Shown here one piece after another: positions 63,614 to 64,000 of a stretch of 64,000 nt of DNA (position 1 is its first letter; the number at the start of each line of letters is the position of its first letter). This stretch comes from Succinivibrio dextrinosolvens. Its GTDB lineage: Bacteria > Pseudomonadota > Gammaproteobacteria > Enterobacterales > Succinivibrionaceae. The DNA is taken from positions 2,626,747 to 2,690,746 of the forward strand of contig NZ_CP047056.1 of assembly GCF_011065405.1 (NCBI RefSeq), given 5' to 3'. Made by a program: the position numbers and the translations under genes. The notes below the pieces were generated by a model, which had not been told where the DNA came from, searched no databases, and was given only the letters and a program-made list of their open reading frames with translations.

Positions 63614-63623
63614 CAGATCCTAA
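62982..63623 (+). CDS. eda: 2-keto-3-deoxy-6-phosphogluconate aldolase (copy 2)
   Basis: The 213-residue product is the same as copy 1 except that the residue before EDY is Thr and the last residue is Ser. Schiff-base Lys130 and Glu42 are present. It starts 9 nt after kdgK with the same AGGAG and is followed after 94 bp by a TRAP binding-protein gene. Confidence 0.94.
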   Translation: MKFKVLSEIESVGIVPLVVLEDAKKAAPLAQALCDGGIPIAEVTFRTAAAAEAIRIMAEKCPNMLVGSGTVHNVDQAWATLDNGGKFVITPGFNPKVVDWCLKHELAICPGTVTPSDLEQALDFGLEVVKFFPAAAYGGTKTLKALAGPYASIKFVPTGGVNLDNLSEYLSLKNVAAVGGSFVPDPKMVKTEDYKAITAACRDILKKVKDIRS

Positions 63624-63717
63624 GATTTCCGGGTGCAGAATATATTTCGAATCCCTATTCAAGCAACTTTGTTTATTTATATTTAACTAAAAACTACCTA
63701 ATCATAAGGAGATTATT

Positions 63718-64000
63718 ATGAGTATTAAGAAAATTCTTGGAACCGCATTAGCTGTTGCTTCTATTTTAGGCTTTGCAGCATCAGCTGAGGCTAAGACCAC
63801 TGTTCGTATTTCTCACACTCAGATTGAGACTCACCCAGACCATATCGGTTTTGTTGCTTTCAAGAACTTTGTTGAGAGCAAGGCTGGTGACAAGTACGAC
63901 GTTAGAATTTTCCCTAACAGTTCATTAGGTGCTAATGAGAAGGTTCTGGAGCTGGTTAAGATGAATTCTGTTCAGTTCCTGTCAGTATCAACTGCAAACA
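63718..64000 (+). CDS. dctP: TRAP transporter substrate-binding protein (3' end outside window)
   Basis: The first 94 codons are present. A signal peptide (MSIKKILGTALAVASILGF to AASAEA-KT) is followed by the DctP start VRISHTQIETHPDHIGF and FPNSSLGANEKVLELVK. AAGGAG precedes ATG 63718. The mature sequence differs from the DctP at 39233-40243, so the second cluster takes up another compound that also ends at 2-keto-3-deoxygluconate. Permease genes presumably follow beyond the window. Confidence 0.9.
   Translation, partial: MSIKKILGTALAVASILGFAASAEAKTTVRISHTQIETHPDHIGFVAFKNFVESKAGDKYDVRIFPNSSLGANEKVLELVKMNSVQFLSVSTAN

Overview
The window reads as a chromosomal segment of an AT-rich, Gram-negative, probably anaerobic gammaproteobacterium. 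Supporting signs are the cluster of ZapG/YhcB, DegQ-like and DegS-like genes, sigma-54 PrpR-type activators, TRAP transporters, CRP-type palindromes, and an unusually large number of AAA-ATPase/PD-(D/E)XK (DUF1703-type) genes and insertion sequences. The mix resembles gut or rumen Succinivibrionaceae. That assignment is inferred from gene content only; there is no rRNA gene or other phylogenetic marker that I could test.

Layout. 1-6.8 kb: the end of an Fe-superoxide dismutase gene, an O-acetylhomoserine sulfhydrylase (-), a solitary N6-adenine methyltransferase (+) and an LTA-synthase-like membrane sulfatase (-) with an upstream CRP-like palindrome. 6.9-19.7 kb: an envelope protein-quality region (degS-like, small heat-shock proteins, degP/degQ-like, zapG). 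It looks like an ancestral zapG-degQ-degS cluster broken up by AAA-ATPase genes, an esterase, a tautomerase, an IS1634-type element and a 740-bp direct duplication carrying an hsp20 gene. 20-23.3 kb: nagA, a DUF3737 beta-helix protein and a MalY/PatB aminotransferase. 23.4-31.4 kb: a mobile-element island, with an IS607 element (resolvase + TnpB) lying in the start of an AAA_14 gene and itself interrupted by an ISAs1 element with an 11-bp target duplication, followed by two IS110-type elements with long structured non-coding tails.

31.4-42.3 kb: a complete hexuronate/aldonate catabolic operon on the minus strand (TRAP dctPQM, Zn-dependent dehydrogenase, uxaB, uxaA, kdgK, eda), with a sigma-54 promoter and a PrpR-type activator upstream. 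Together the genes import a sugar acid, convert it to tagaturonate and altronate, dehydrate it to 2-keto-3-deoxygluconate, phosphorylate that and split it into pyruvate and glyceraldehyde-3-phosphate. 42.8-51.8 kb: another AAA-ATPase gene, an IS4-type pseudogene, two truncated genes meeting head to head (HxlR regulator and sugar acetyltransferase), and an IS630 element split by an IS21 element. 52-58.5 kb: a sugar ABC operon (TIM-barrel isomerase, binding protein, frameshifted ATPase, permease, RpiR regulator, ribokinase-like kinase). 58.9-59.4 kb: IS66 and IS200/IS605 remnants. 59.6-64 kb: a second PrpR-type activator, a second sigma-54 promoter and a second kdgK-eda pair leading into a different TRAP binding-protein gene cut by the window edge.

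The most notable structure is that the two kdgK-eda cassettes are inverted copies about 1.58 kb long, apparently identical except for one substitution that shows in the protein, inside otherwise diverged operons about 29 kb apart. Other points of interest are the paired activators with different candidate operators, the nested insertions with exact target duplications, and the candidate guide or bridge RNAs of the TnpB and IS110 elements. I did not find a CRISPR array, tRNA or rRNA gene.
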